This document shows, piece after piece, positions 33,142 through 42,621 of a DNA stretch of 64,000 bases (position 1 is its first letter; each line of letters begins with the position of its first letter). The position numbers were made by a program, and so were the translations under genes. The DNA comes from Bacillus thuringiensis (GTDB taxonomy: Bacteria; Bacillota; Bacilli; Bacillales; Bacillaceae_G): assembly GCF_001182785.1 (NCBI RefSeq), contig NZ_CP012101.1:186001-250000 (forward strand), written 5' to 3'. The notes beneath the pieces were generated by a model. It made no database searches and was not told the origin of the DNA. It was given only the letters and a program-made list of their open reading frames with translations.

Positions 33142-34270
33142 ATGTCTTCCTATAGTTCTCTATAGCCTTATTGATCTTCAATAAAATAACTTCAAAAATC
33201 ATATGCATTTTCCATGAATTATAATTATTTTTCTTTTAATTCAACTAAAAAAATTACACCTTAAGAATATAGTACATTAAATAGTTTACTAAACTATTTA
33301 CTTAGAAATTTACTAAGAATAAATCTCTAATACCTTGATACACTTAGCATCACGAGCCAAAAATTAATTTTAATGTTTTTATTTATTTTAATTTCTAAAA
33401 CAAGATTTATTAAATATAGTACTTTGCATCTCTTTGTAACTTTTTAGGGAGGCTTAGCATATCTTCTAAAAGATTCCCTAATTTTTTTATTTAATTTGTC
33501 ATAATTCATATTTTAAACACTCGGTTAAACTATGATTCTACCAGTTGGGTAAATGCAGTGGCCTTTTGTTATTCATCAAACTTGTTCAATAGTATCTAAT
33601 TAATTGGTTCTAAATTATCTATGTGCTTGAAAAGCTTCGTATTCATAGATTTCCACTCTTTAAAATGTATAATAACTTGTTTCATACATTGTCTTAAAAA
33701 CTGATTTCATTATACAAATGTCTTCGTCCCCTCTTCCACTACTGTACAATCTACATTTTGTTCCAACATCTGTTCTATTAATTTTAACGATTCTTAAAAT
33801 TTTTCATGCTAATCATTATTTGACAGAGCAAAATAAGCGAAACTAAATTTCATTTTAATATATTTACATTTTTTACTTTTTTTTGAAACAAAATTTATTT
33901 ACTGTAAGCATCAACAAAGTAATATTAAATTTATCCTTATACTTTTTCTTTCAATATATTTTAATCACAAGTATCTAGATCTATTGCCCTCTTTCTCCTC
34001 TCCCTATATACATCTACATTTAATATCGAATTACAGGTGTATATTATTCAAAAATCTGGTCCATACTAATATACATGAAGCCTAAAACTGAGTTTTTTAT
34101 ATCTATGTCTATTTAATATTTAAACAATACATTTAATCTCCCAATAACCATCATTATTTTTCACTAATAAAAAAACCTCATTTGAGATTCAAAACATAAT
34201 AAATAATATCTAGTACCTTTTTAAAATTCAAGTAATACATACTATGCAAGCTTTTACACAACCATAAAAC
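33142..34270. other. Noncoding AT-rich DNA with faint gene relics
   Basis: No intact gene is seen. On the minus strand near 33700-33800 a frame reads ESLKLIEQMLEQNVDCTVVE before stopping, with further broken frames next to it, so a decayed gene is likely but cannot be named. Confidence 0.4.
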
Positions 34271-34710
34271 GCTACTTTAACGCATAGCGTTCACATATAA
34301 ATAAAGCTTTTTGTTTGCTTTTTATGCATTTGTAATTAAAAAATAGTACTTAATTGCTAATTCTATTAATGAAAGCTTTGATTCTATTGCAAATATCTAG
34401 TAAAATTCTTATATCAGCAACAAACTTCTAATATTAATAGTTAGTTTTAAAATAATTTCCTACTTACATTAATGTTGTATAAATACTTGTTCACTTCCAA
34501 CAATGAACGCTATTAGAACGAATAGCGTTTATTATTGAAAAAACATTAACGCTCGATGTATAGACTGACTTAATATATAAGTATGTATACAAACAAACTG
34601 ATATGAGTACAAATGATTAGATGGCTGCCTATAAAAATTTTTACTCTTAAAGAAAAGATCTTTTCAAGAACGAATCAATATCTAACACACAAATAATGGA
34701 GGTGTGAAGT

Positions 34711-35265
34711 TTGGAATATGGATATTTTGCACAAGAAGTAGCAAAACAACTAGATATAAACACCAATACACTTCGCAGATGGTCAATCGAACTAGAAAAA
34801 ATGGAATATATATTTGAAAGAAATGAGCGTAATCAACGAATTTACTATGAGAATGATATAGATATCTTAAAGCAAATGAAAGAATACTTAAATCAAAACT
34901 GGAAACTAGAAGAAGCTGCAACAAGAAGCATGGAAAACACTGAAGAGAACGTTCAGAAAACGGATAGCGTTCACGAGGAAAATGAAGTTCAAGTAACGCT
35001 CAGAAAACGTTCAGAAACAGATGTTTTGATGATTCAAGAAAAATTTTCTTACATGTTTGAGCAACAAGATAAAATTGTACAGCAGAACCAAGATATCATT
35101 AAATTATTATTACAGGAACGCTCAGAAAAAGAAGACAAGGATTTACAGATTCAGTTATTACAAGAAAAACTGGATAAAGCAATTGAACTATTGAATGAAG
35201 ATCGCCAAGAACAGCAAGATAACACCAAAAAAACGTTCATTCAACGTTTTTTTGGTCGAAATTAA
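34711..35265 (+). CDS. RacA-like MerR-HTH/coiled-coil DNA-binding protein (DUF3967 type)
   Basis: GGAGGTG six bases before TTG gives the start. Residues 1-70 form a MerR-type HTH (YFAQEVAKQLDINTNTLRRW). A linker and a long coiled coil follow (about 100-170), ending IQRFFGRN, a basic amphipathic tail that could meet membrane or DNA. This is the design of RacA, which ties chromosome origins to cell poles in Bacillus. One palindromic site lies inside the gene and others flank it, so it is the best candidate for their ligand and may regulate itself. A strong terminator follows. Confidence 0.75.
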   Translation: MEYGYFAQEVAKQLDINTNTLRRWSIELEKMEYIFERNERNQRIYYENDIDILKQMKEYLNQNWKLEEAATRSMENTEENVQKTDSVHEENEVQVTLRKRSETDVLMIQEKFSYMFEQQDKIVQQNQDIIKLLLQERSEKEDKDLQIQLLQEKLDKAIELLNEDRQEQQDNTKKTFIQRFFGRN

Positions 35266-35306
35266 ATCAGATATACGTTTTTTATCCAATACATATCTAA
35301 TTGAGT

Positions 35307-35337
35307 AAAAAAAAGCGGTAGCTACCGCTTTTTTTTA
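35307..35337 (+). terminator. Terminator after the RacA-like gene
   Basis: AAAAAAAAGCGGTAGC pairs with GCTACCGCTTTTTTTT. Confidence 0.9.
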
Positions 35338-35456
35338 CTCATCCTCACAACATGAATACATACTTTTGTAAAAATTTTTTATACTATGTTTTTTATTTCT
35401 TGTTTAATTTTGAGAATGTACTTTTATATAACTTATGTTTCTAACTCTAACTGGAA

Positions 35457-35517
35457 TAAACAGCCCGTGATAATTGCATGAATCCATGAACATGATGCAA
35501 TTATCACGGGCTGTTTA
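35457..35517. repeat. 23-bp-arm hairpin beside TnpB relic
   Basis: TAAACAGCCCGTGATAATTG at 35457 begins a 23-bp arm that is exactly inverted at 35495-35517, with a 15-base loop. It lacks a T tract and abuts the truncated tnpB directly. It could be an IS200/IS605-type subterminal structure or a rearranged terminator. Confidence 0.6.
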
Positions 35518-35889
35518 CTTACAAAAGCTTTCTACTGAAATCATCAAAAAACACGATGTCATTGGTAAAGAATACGTACGATTCAGTGGCATGCTCAAAA
35601 AATGAAGGCTTGCAAAAGCTCTTGGTCACAATTTTAAACAATGTTGACATATAAAGCAAAGTGGTATGGCAAACAATTAGTTGTAGTATCTAAAACATTT
35701 GTTTCTAGTCAATTATGTTCCAATTGTAACTACAAAAACAAAGATGCTAAAAATCTAACCATTCGCGAGTGGGATTATCCTTATTGTGGCACACATCATA
35801 ATAGAAATCGTAACACAGTGCTCAATCTTAGAAATGAAGCAATTCGTCTCTTAACCGTAGGAACTCTGGGGATAGGCCTACTAAATTAG
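35518..35889 (+). pseudogene. IS200/IS605-family TnpB, 3' relic
   Basis: The frames read LSTEIIKKHDVIGKEYVRFSGMLKK, a stop, then [19 protein letters not shown], the zinc-ribbon [14 protein letters not shown] and [19 protein letters not shown]. In active TnpB the last part reads HDRDxNAxxNL, so the RuvC aspartates are now asparagines, and one zinc cysteine has become tyrosine. N-terminal two thirds are missing. It cannot be a working nuclease. Confidence 0.8.
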
Positions 35890-36240
35890 AAACCGTTAGG
35901 CTTCTGTACATAGGGATCCCTCACTTCAAACAGTCCGTAAAGATGTTAAGTACTAAGTGGTTCAACATATTTTGCTTAAAGGAATTTCAAGATGACCACA
36001 GTTGCATATCTTATAGGACTTTTCTTATTAATTCCAAAAACACTTTATATTGCTAATATCAACATGTTAATCTTATTTTCTAAAATTAATTAAGTGTATT
36101 CTTTGCCGATTTTTAGGGAGGATTGACTAATCCTCTAATTCCTCAACTACATAATAAATCCATATAGGAAACCGTATGCTTTTTCTAGTATTCTTTAATT
36201 CATTTTGCCAGATTAGATTTTTTATATAAATTGTCATCAA

Positions 36241-37985
36241 TCACAGCATTCATTATTACTAAATCCTACGCGTTATAAACGCTATTAATAAAGACCATAT
36301 CTTTACTTCTAAAATTACATTATTTCCTAAAGGAAAAGTGTTATATCAATGCACTGAATCTATAGTGAACGCTATGCGTTCACTATTTACAAAACGTTAA
36401 ATTAACGTTTTGTAAGCGCTCATCTCGTTTTTTCATATTGTATTAAACTACTTGCCATTTAATATCCTTACAGATCGTTTCGGGTTCAAAACACTAAACA
36501 TAGAAAATCTTCCATTCTCTAATTTGTTAGGTCGCTATCACATAGTTCCTAGGCCTTTTAGACGAATCACATCGCCCTTATGATTTAAAGATATGTACCA
36601 CAAGAAGAACACGCCCATTAATGTTTATGTTTCCGTAATCATACTTCGAACATAGTCAGCTAACATCATCTGTTTTTAATGTAACAATTACTTTTTTGTC
36701 ATACCACTTCGCTTTAATTTCTTCATAACATATATATAACATTGTGAAGCTCTCTGCTTCATTTAGTCAAGAACGTTATTATAACGTTAATTAGTTATTA
36801 CAACATAGAAACATACAACTTTATTATTGGGCTATTAATTGATACACTTGTTATCAGATTTTATATATTGCTTTAGCATAAATTGCGACCTTTAAACAAC
36901 ACGGAATACTGATATTAAAGGGATAGACGCTGAAATAACGGGTAGCGTTCACGTTAAAAACACTTGATAACATTTAAGTTAAAGACAATTTCCGCATAAC
37001 CACAACTAGATATCTTTTTGTCCTTTCTTATGGATTCCAAAAATACTCCATATATCCCCAGCCAACTTTAATATATTTGTCAGATTGTCTTTGTTATATT
37101 AAGTGTAACATTCAATTAAGATCTGTAATAATAAAAAGGCATTATACAATGCGTAGCATTCATTATTGCTAATCCATACGCGTTATGAACACTGTTAAAT
37201 AAAACATATCTATTCTAAAATCACATGATACTTTTAGATGTAAATATATTTTAACGTATCATATTAATGAACCGAATTCTTTGTAAACGCTATGCGTTCA
37301 CATTTCACAAAGCGTTAAATTAACGTTTCTCAAGCGCTCATCCTATTTTATTCCTTCCTATTGTATTAAACATCTTACGCCTCAAACAGCCTGCAAGAAT
37401 GTTTGAGGCGTGAGTTCACTATAAGTAAAAAGACACTCCATTTTTTAATTTATTAGGTGACTATTCTCGTAATTTCTACGATTTATAAATGAACCACTTC
37501 GTTTTTATGATATAAACTTTTGTTAATACCTTTATCATAATGTGTGTTATAAGAAGGAAACTCTCATTAACATCTATGACACGGATACACTTAGGGAATT
37601 TCTTAAAATATGCCCTTGGAAGATTATACTTTGCTTCTTGCAAGTTGATTCCTGCTTAAAGAATTTAATACGATATATTTTTACTTCATTTCGTTGGAAT
37701 TGTTGTTATAACATTCAGTACTATTTATAAAACACTTAATATATCGTTAAATTAAAATACATTAATGTATTTTAACTACTAATTTATGCATAGATATATT
37801 TTAGATCGTTTTTATCATTTCAATGGAACAAAACATCATTTGAATACATATTTTATTAATTGATACGCCTGTTATGAGTAACGCTCTTTGAACAACTCCA
37901 AACGTTGTAGTTACAGGATTAGTCGGTGAAATAACGGATAGCGTTCACGAGAGAATAAACACTAAAATAACACTTCGATAGCGTT
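36241..37985. repeat. Imperfect ~0.9-kb direct duplication
   Basis: Two units keep the same order. Each has GCATTCATTATT followed by TACGCGTTAT. Next come the palindrome AACGCTATGCGTTCAC and CGTTAAATTAACGTTT, then AAGCGCTCATC. A broken TnpB-like stretch, ATTAATTGATAC and AACGGRTAGCGTTCAC complete the unit. Unit 1 spans about 36241-36975 and unit 2 about 37150-37985. Only the palindromic sites are nearly unchanged. Confidence 0.65.
36555..36760 (-). pseudogene. Old TnpB-like relic
   Basis: Minus-strand frames read EEIKAKWYDKKVIVTLKTDD and then LCSKYDYGNININGR, recalling the KAKWYGKxVIVV and LCSxCGYxN parts of TnpB, with stops between. Strong decay lowers confidence. Confidence 0.4.
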
Positions 37986-38689
37986 TAGATTATACAAGAA
38001 TCCTCATTCCTTAAAATATCCATTTAACCGTTATAGATTAAAATTAAGATTAATAATTTTAATCTATAACGTCTTCGATTTAGTGATATCATTTAAAAAC
38101 ATAGTTGCTTAAATGTAGCATTCTCAAAATTATTGCATAAATTTTATCAATTTCTGACAAAGTACTTCGTCCTCAAAATTGTGAAGTTGGGAGATCCATA
38201 CCGATTGGCTTGTTACTATATACTTGTACAGATTGCTTTTTATGAATACTTAAGATAGGATGTTGGTTGCAGAAGACTCATTACAATTGTAAAAGCTCCA
38301 AAGTTCTATCGTCCCACACTTGACAAAATTATGAAAAACAAGATAAAGCACTAATCTAATATATTAAATAAGTCGAAACATTGTTAAGTGGGCGTAGTTC
38401 AATATTAATAGTATTCTCATATTAAATACATCCTATACAAAAAAATAGTTAGTAGTGTTAAAAATATATTTTGATAGCAACATGACCGTTTTTATAACGT
38501 TCATGAAACCCGCAATGTATAATGGAGATTTTCTTCACATCCGAAAATCTCCATTAAACAATATTTCTATTTCTTTATAACTATATTGTAAAGCTAAGAA
38601 ATGAATTGATTTGTTTTTTTAGTTATTCCTAGATTAATATATCTATTATGATATATGCCCTAAGAATGAAAAATTCATTGGCAACACCT

Positions 38690-39140
38690 CTAAAATAAGT
38701 AACCAGAAGCACGGGATCAGGTACAACTATAACTTTCTCCTCATTCCATTTCGCTTTAAGTTCCAACATTCCTGAAAATTGTATCTAAGATACTTCAAAA
38801 ATTATTGCCTTCTTTAGGCTACATATGCCAGTTCGAAGAATTCTTCGTTCTTCTGAAAAGAATACGCCTTGCTTTTGCTAGCTAGTTTCTGCTGTCCGAA
38901 CAAATTTAGTTTTTGCATAAATAGAAAAATTCTTTAATTCCTAATCACATATCATTTCCAACAGAAGTACCAATTTTCATTTATTCTTTTATGTACGGTC
39001 TAACAGTTGTACTAAATCATGATCTTCGCAAACTACGTTCTACTGTAGATATTTTTGTTTGATCACCTATTATAACGATATCTCCATTCGTTTGTTTCTT
39101 GTGTAAGTTTTTTATTTTGTTTGGACTAGAGTCATTCATT
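38690..39140 (-). pseudogene. Old TnpB-like relic
   Basis: Across frames the minus strand reads LAKARRILFRRTKNSSNWHM, closely like the LAKAQRxLSRRTKGSSNW motif of TnpB. Further on it reads GMLELKAKWNEEKVIVVPDP, like [14 protein letters not shown]. Numerous stops and shifts show that it is inactive. Confidence 0.55.
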
Positions 39141-40682
39141 TCAAAAAAATATGCTTACGTCTACCGTACTCCTCTCCGAACTAAGGTTGATATTCCACAT
39201 CTTCATATGTTTTAGAAAATAATCTTCTTTTGAATTGCAATCATATTATCTCTTAGCCAAAGTTTTTGCTCTACCCATCAAAAACATCTAATTAATAACT
39301 ATATAAATATGCCATTAAAAATTGATTTAAGAACGCCCCAACACCAAATAACAACGCCTAAATAACACTTCTAAAACGTTCATAAAATAAAACTTTTGCA
39401 TTTACTTCAACTTAAGAAATTTAAATAGATACTCCGAGAAGAATATCAGATGATATAAAATTTTTGTTAAAGAATTTGGTATCTTATCATACAAATTTAG
39501 AGTTAATTTCAAAAATAAAACAAGAGTAATAAAGGTTATTCATTGTCTATTTAAACATCTTACTTTTAAACTTTAAATCAGCATTCCCACGATTAGTATA
39601 ATTGATTCTCCGTGAACGCTATGCGTTCACGGAGAATCAATTACTACATTCCTACTAAAAAACAGTAAATGTATGCAAACCGAATAACACCCTAGATATA
39701 TACCCAATCCCAAATCTTATTTTATTAGTTGCTTCAGAAAGAAGTTTTACTTTTAAAGGTATGTTACCAATGGATTTCCTAAAAACACCTTTTCAACATA
39801 GCTTTATATTGCCACTATGATCTAAGTAAGTATGTATGTATATAGAAACTACTTTTTTTAATATCGAACTCGAAAATTAAATTTATAGATTTTATCATTT
39901 TTTAAACTTTTTTCTCTTTAAAATCAACTTTAAATGTTGCTATTACAATGTTTAACGCTTTAAAAACGCCTAGTGTTCATCTGCTAAGTTCGCCAAGTAA
40001 ACACCATAATAACGTTTGTTTAGCAAATATATATGAATCTGTAATTAATCCTGTTCAATTTTTATATTCAAATCAAATTTCATAGATTCTCTATTCTTTT
40101 AAAGGAGTGCTACAGATACAAATAGAACATATACAACAAAAATACATACTCAAGATATTTTTTTCTACATATTACACTTGATATGTAGAGGGTTAATTTG
40201 CATACTACTTTTTTAGTCTTTTGGTTATAGATATCATCAAAATAGCCAAAAACAAACTTATATAATAAAAATCTCAATTTAAAACCGTCTTTCAATGCGT
40301 TATTACACCAAAAAACATCTAAACTTCCAATCTCATTTCCTTATCAGCAACTTGTTTATAAAAAACATTGAAAATGTTGATTTAAAGGGGTTTAACGCAT
40401 TAAAAACGCCTAGCGTTCACACAATATCAAACACCGAAATAACACTTTTATAACGTTTATTGGGCTAACCATTTTTACTATGCAAGTATGTATAAGTCAT
40501 ATTCGCAATTAATCTTATTTGCATTCTAATTTTCTTTCTCTCGATTAAAATATATACCTCATTCCACTAGATATCCCTTGGATTCCCGAAATATATCATC
40601 AATAGTCTATCCATAAATCACAGAAATAACTTGATATTTAAAAAGACATCTTCAACAAACGTATCCCTCCCGCCAATAACAT

Positions 40683-40870
40683 ACTTTATATATTTTAGAT
40701 ATATTTTAGATATACCTAAAATATATAAAGTGTCAAAACCACCCAAAAATAACTTGAATATTTTAATTAAATATCTAATTTATATCTAAATTATATTTAT
40801 TTTATATTTTAATTATATTTATTCTTCAAAAACCTTATAAAAGCCTTGTCGCCAGGGGTTTTATAGGTTA
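40683..40870. promoter_or_regulatory. AT-rich upstream region of parM, candidate parC
   Basis: CTTTATATATTTTAG (near 40683) is inverted as CTAAAATATATAAAG (near 40716). Next come short repeats of ATATCTAATTTATATCTAAA type. AACCTTATAAAAGCC pairs, with one bulge, with GGGGTTTTATAGGTT (40829-40868). Centromeres of ParM systems lie just upstream of parM and bind ParR; the hairpin could also be an attenuator. Confidence 0.5.
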
Positions 40871-40923
40871 TAATATATTTATTAGATATAAATTAGAAAT
40901 AAAATTCCTAGAGGTGATGTATA

Positions 40924-42111
40924 ATGGCAAGTTTAAAAGGCAAAACTCTTCATATAGACATAGAAGGTGATATTGGGAACGATTCGTTTAAAGGTTACAT
41001 CAATGGTGAATACATAAAAATGAAAAATGTATATCAAAGTGTCTACTCAATGCCTAATGTTACTGAGACAAACATCCAAAAAAACGTAGTTAATTTAGTA
41101 GATAATATGTTCGTGAATATTGCTAGTAAATCCATTCGAAGATCTGGAATGTATTTCATTGGTAATCGTGCGATGTTAACAGGGAAAAACCCTAAAAACA
41201 TGAACATTAAAGTAGGTCAAAAATATAATGATGATTTACCACTAATTAATATGCTAGGATTAATTGCAAACAAATCAGTTCAACTTGAATGGGAACGCAC
41301 AGAACAACTACCACAATCAATCAATGTGACTGTTGACCTTATTTCAGCTATCCCAGCAAGCCAATGGACACCCGTAAACGCTAAACATTTAGAACAACGT
41401 TTTACTAATTCAAATCATGTTGTAGTGGTTTATGTAGGAGAAGAGCAGGTAACGGTTAGCTTAACATTTAATAGTGCAAACATTACACAAGAGGGTGTTC
41501 CTCCCTTATTTGCAATTCTTGAAGGGGAAGAGGAGATGTTTACTGATTTCACTAAACTATATGCAAAAAAACTTGAAATCAAAAAAATTGACGGCTCTTT
41601 CTTTAAAAACAAAAAGATTTTACATTCTGATATTGGGGACGGAACAACTGAGTATATCTACACAGTGGGCGTGAATCCAGTAATTGATGCTTGTAGCGGT
41701 GAAAGACGCGGTGTCGGTCATGCTACAGAAGAAGCTGTAAAATTATTAAATCAAGAACGTGGCACAAACATTAAACGCCAACAATTCTCTCAAATTCTTC
41801 AAGATATAGATCATAAATACCATGAAGAGGCAACAACACACTTTAATATTACAAAAGTAGAACAAGCAGAACTAATCCTAGAAGATACAGATGAAAAATA
41901 TGTAAACAATACAGCCAGTGAAGCTGAAGTTTTATGTGTATATGGTGGGGGAAGTATTACTTTTAAAGATGAATTGTATAATCAATTATTAGAGTATTGT
42001 GAGCGAGTTGGAATGTACTTATTGTGGATTCCGGAGAAATACGCTGTAGATATGAATGCTAAGGGGATGCAAATTATCAAGAAAATTCTTTCTCGAAAAA
42101 AGGTGAAATAG
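40924..42111 (+). CDS. parM: ParM-like actin family plasmid segregation ATPase
   Basis: The 395-aa protein shows actin-fold phosphate and nucleotide motifs: an N-terminal HIDIEGDIGNDSFKG, the second phosphate loop SDIGDGTTEY near residue 235, and the adenosine-binding VLCVYGGGSITF near 340. It resembles the divergent ParM filaments of B. thuringiensis plasmids rather than E. coli R1 ParM. It polymerises to push or pull plasmid copies apart. GAGGTG precedes ATG, and the stop is one base from the parR start, so the two are coupled. Confidence 0.85.
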   Translation: MASLKGKTLHIDIEGDIGNDSFKGYINGEYIKMKNVYQSVYSMPNVTETNIQKNVVNLVDNMFVNIASKSIRRSGMYFIGNRAMLTGKNPKNMNIKVGQKYNDDLPLINMLGLIANKSVQLEWERTEQLPQSINVTVDLISAIPASQWTPVNAKHLEQRFTNSNHVVVVYVGEEQVTVSLTFNSANITQEGVPPLFAILEGEEEMFTDFTKLYAKKLEIKKIDGSFFKNKKILHSDIGDGTTEYIYTVGVNPVIDACSGERRGVGHATEEAVKLLNQERGTNIKRQQFSQILQDIDHKYHEEATTHFNITKVEQAELILEDTDEKYVNNTASEAEVLCVYGGGSITFKDELYNQLLEYCERVGMYLLWIPEKYAVDMNAKGMQIIKKILSRKKVK

Positions 42112-42112
42112 T

Positions 42113-42550
42113 ATGTCCGACAAAAAAAGAGAGTCCTTCTTCTGGAACCTCAAGAAGATTGAGAATGAAGAATTCTTTAAATGGTTCGAGTCACAAAGCA
42201 ATATAGCCGATTCTTTATACAAACTTGTATGCTATTTTATTGATAAACACGGATTACAAGACGTGGCTGATTATAAGATACAGCAACAAATGCAAAAAGA
42301 AATTTTACTTCAAGATAAAGACTTTTTAAATGATGTTAAGCGTATACTATTAAATAATTCAAATCTTACTATTCAAAAAGAAAACCAAGCAAATGAAGAA
42401 GAGGCTGCAGATCAAAATAAGATTGTTTCATCTCTTGAAAAAAATTCTACTTCTAAAGATTCACATATAGAAAATGAATCACCAACTGAAAAAGCGGTAC
42501 TAAAAGATGAATATGAAGACCTGGATACAGCCAATTTATTTGGTAACTAG
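42113..42550 (+). CDS. parR: ParR-like centromere-binding adaptor
   Basis: A 145-aa protein directly after parM. The N-terminal 90 residues are helical and basic (KKRESFFWNLKKIENEEF), suited to DNA binding. The last third is acidic and disordered, ending DTANLFGN, a likely ParM-binding tail. Sequence is not clearly similar to RHH-type ParR proteins, so the call rests mainly on gene order and length. Confidence 0.7.
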   Translation: MSDKKRESFFWNLKKIENEEFFKWFESQSNIADSLYKLVCYFIDKHGLQDVADYKIQQQMQKEILLQDKDFLNDVKRILLNNSNLTIQKENQANEEEAADQNKIVSSLEKNSTSKDSHIENESPTEKAVLKDEYEDLDTANLFGN

Positions 42551-42556
42551 CGTTAT

Positions 42557-42612
42557 GCATCCATGATAAAAAAGAGTCCCTAAAATAGGGACTCTTTTTT
42601 TATCATGGATGC
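42557..42612. terminator. Long bidirectional terminator after parMR
   Basis: GCATCCATGATAAAAAAGAG and the following CCCTA pair with TAGGG and its complement, giving a 26-bp stem. It serves both convergent genes. Confidence 0.95.
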
Positions 42613-42621
42613 AAGGTTTTT

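Larger units (their letters stand above)
34279..40420. repeat. Array of AACGNNTAGCGTTCAC palindromic sites
   Basis: A 16-bp site with consensus AACGNNTAGCGTTCAC recurs over 6.1 kb. Copies lie at 34279 (AACGCATAGCGTTCAC), 34959 (inside the RacA-like gene), 36937, 37933 and 40405. A diverged copy lies at 39964. The symmetric form AACGCTATGCGTTCAC occurs at 36369, 37286 and 39615, and an extended IR lies at 34505-34529. At 39600-39642 the site is the centre of a 20-bp-arm perfect palindrome (AATTGATTCTCCGTGAACGC), and at 36362-36386 of an 11-bp-arm one. Surrounding DNA is diverged while the sites are kept, which argues for a bound protein. Confidence 0.8.
35890..40660. other. Noncoding repeat-rich region between RacA-like gene and parM
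   Basis: About 4.8 kb with no intact gene. It is made of diverged long repeats (36241-36975 resembles 37150-37985; 39935-40030 resembles 40365-40460), relics of TnpB genes and the conserved palindromic sites. Many short runs such as TTAACGTTTTGT also form inverted repeats (for example 36389-36413). The region looks ancient and shaped by repeated duplication. Confidence 0.7.

Noticed and set aside
37542..37730. Short plus-strand frame in the palindrome array, and a similar minus-strand one at 40110-40295
   Set aside because: AT-driven open frames without ribosome sites or conserved features.
40924..42550. TubZ/TubR (tubulin-type) partition as in pXO1-like plasmids
   Set aside because: No tubulin GGGTG(T/S)G signature is present; the phosphate loops are those of actin-like ParM.
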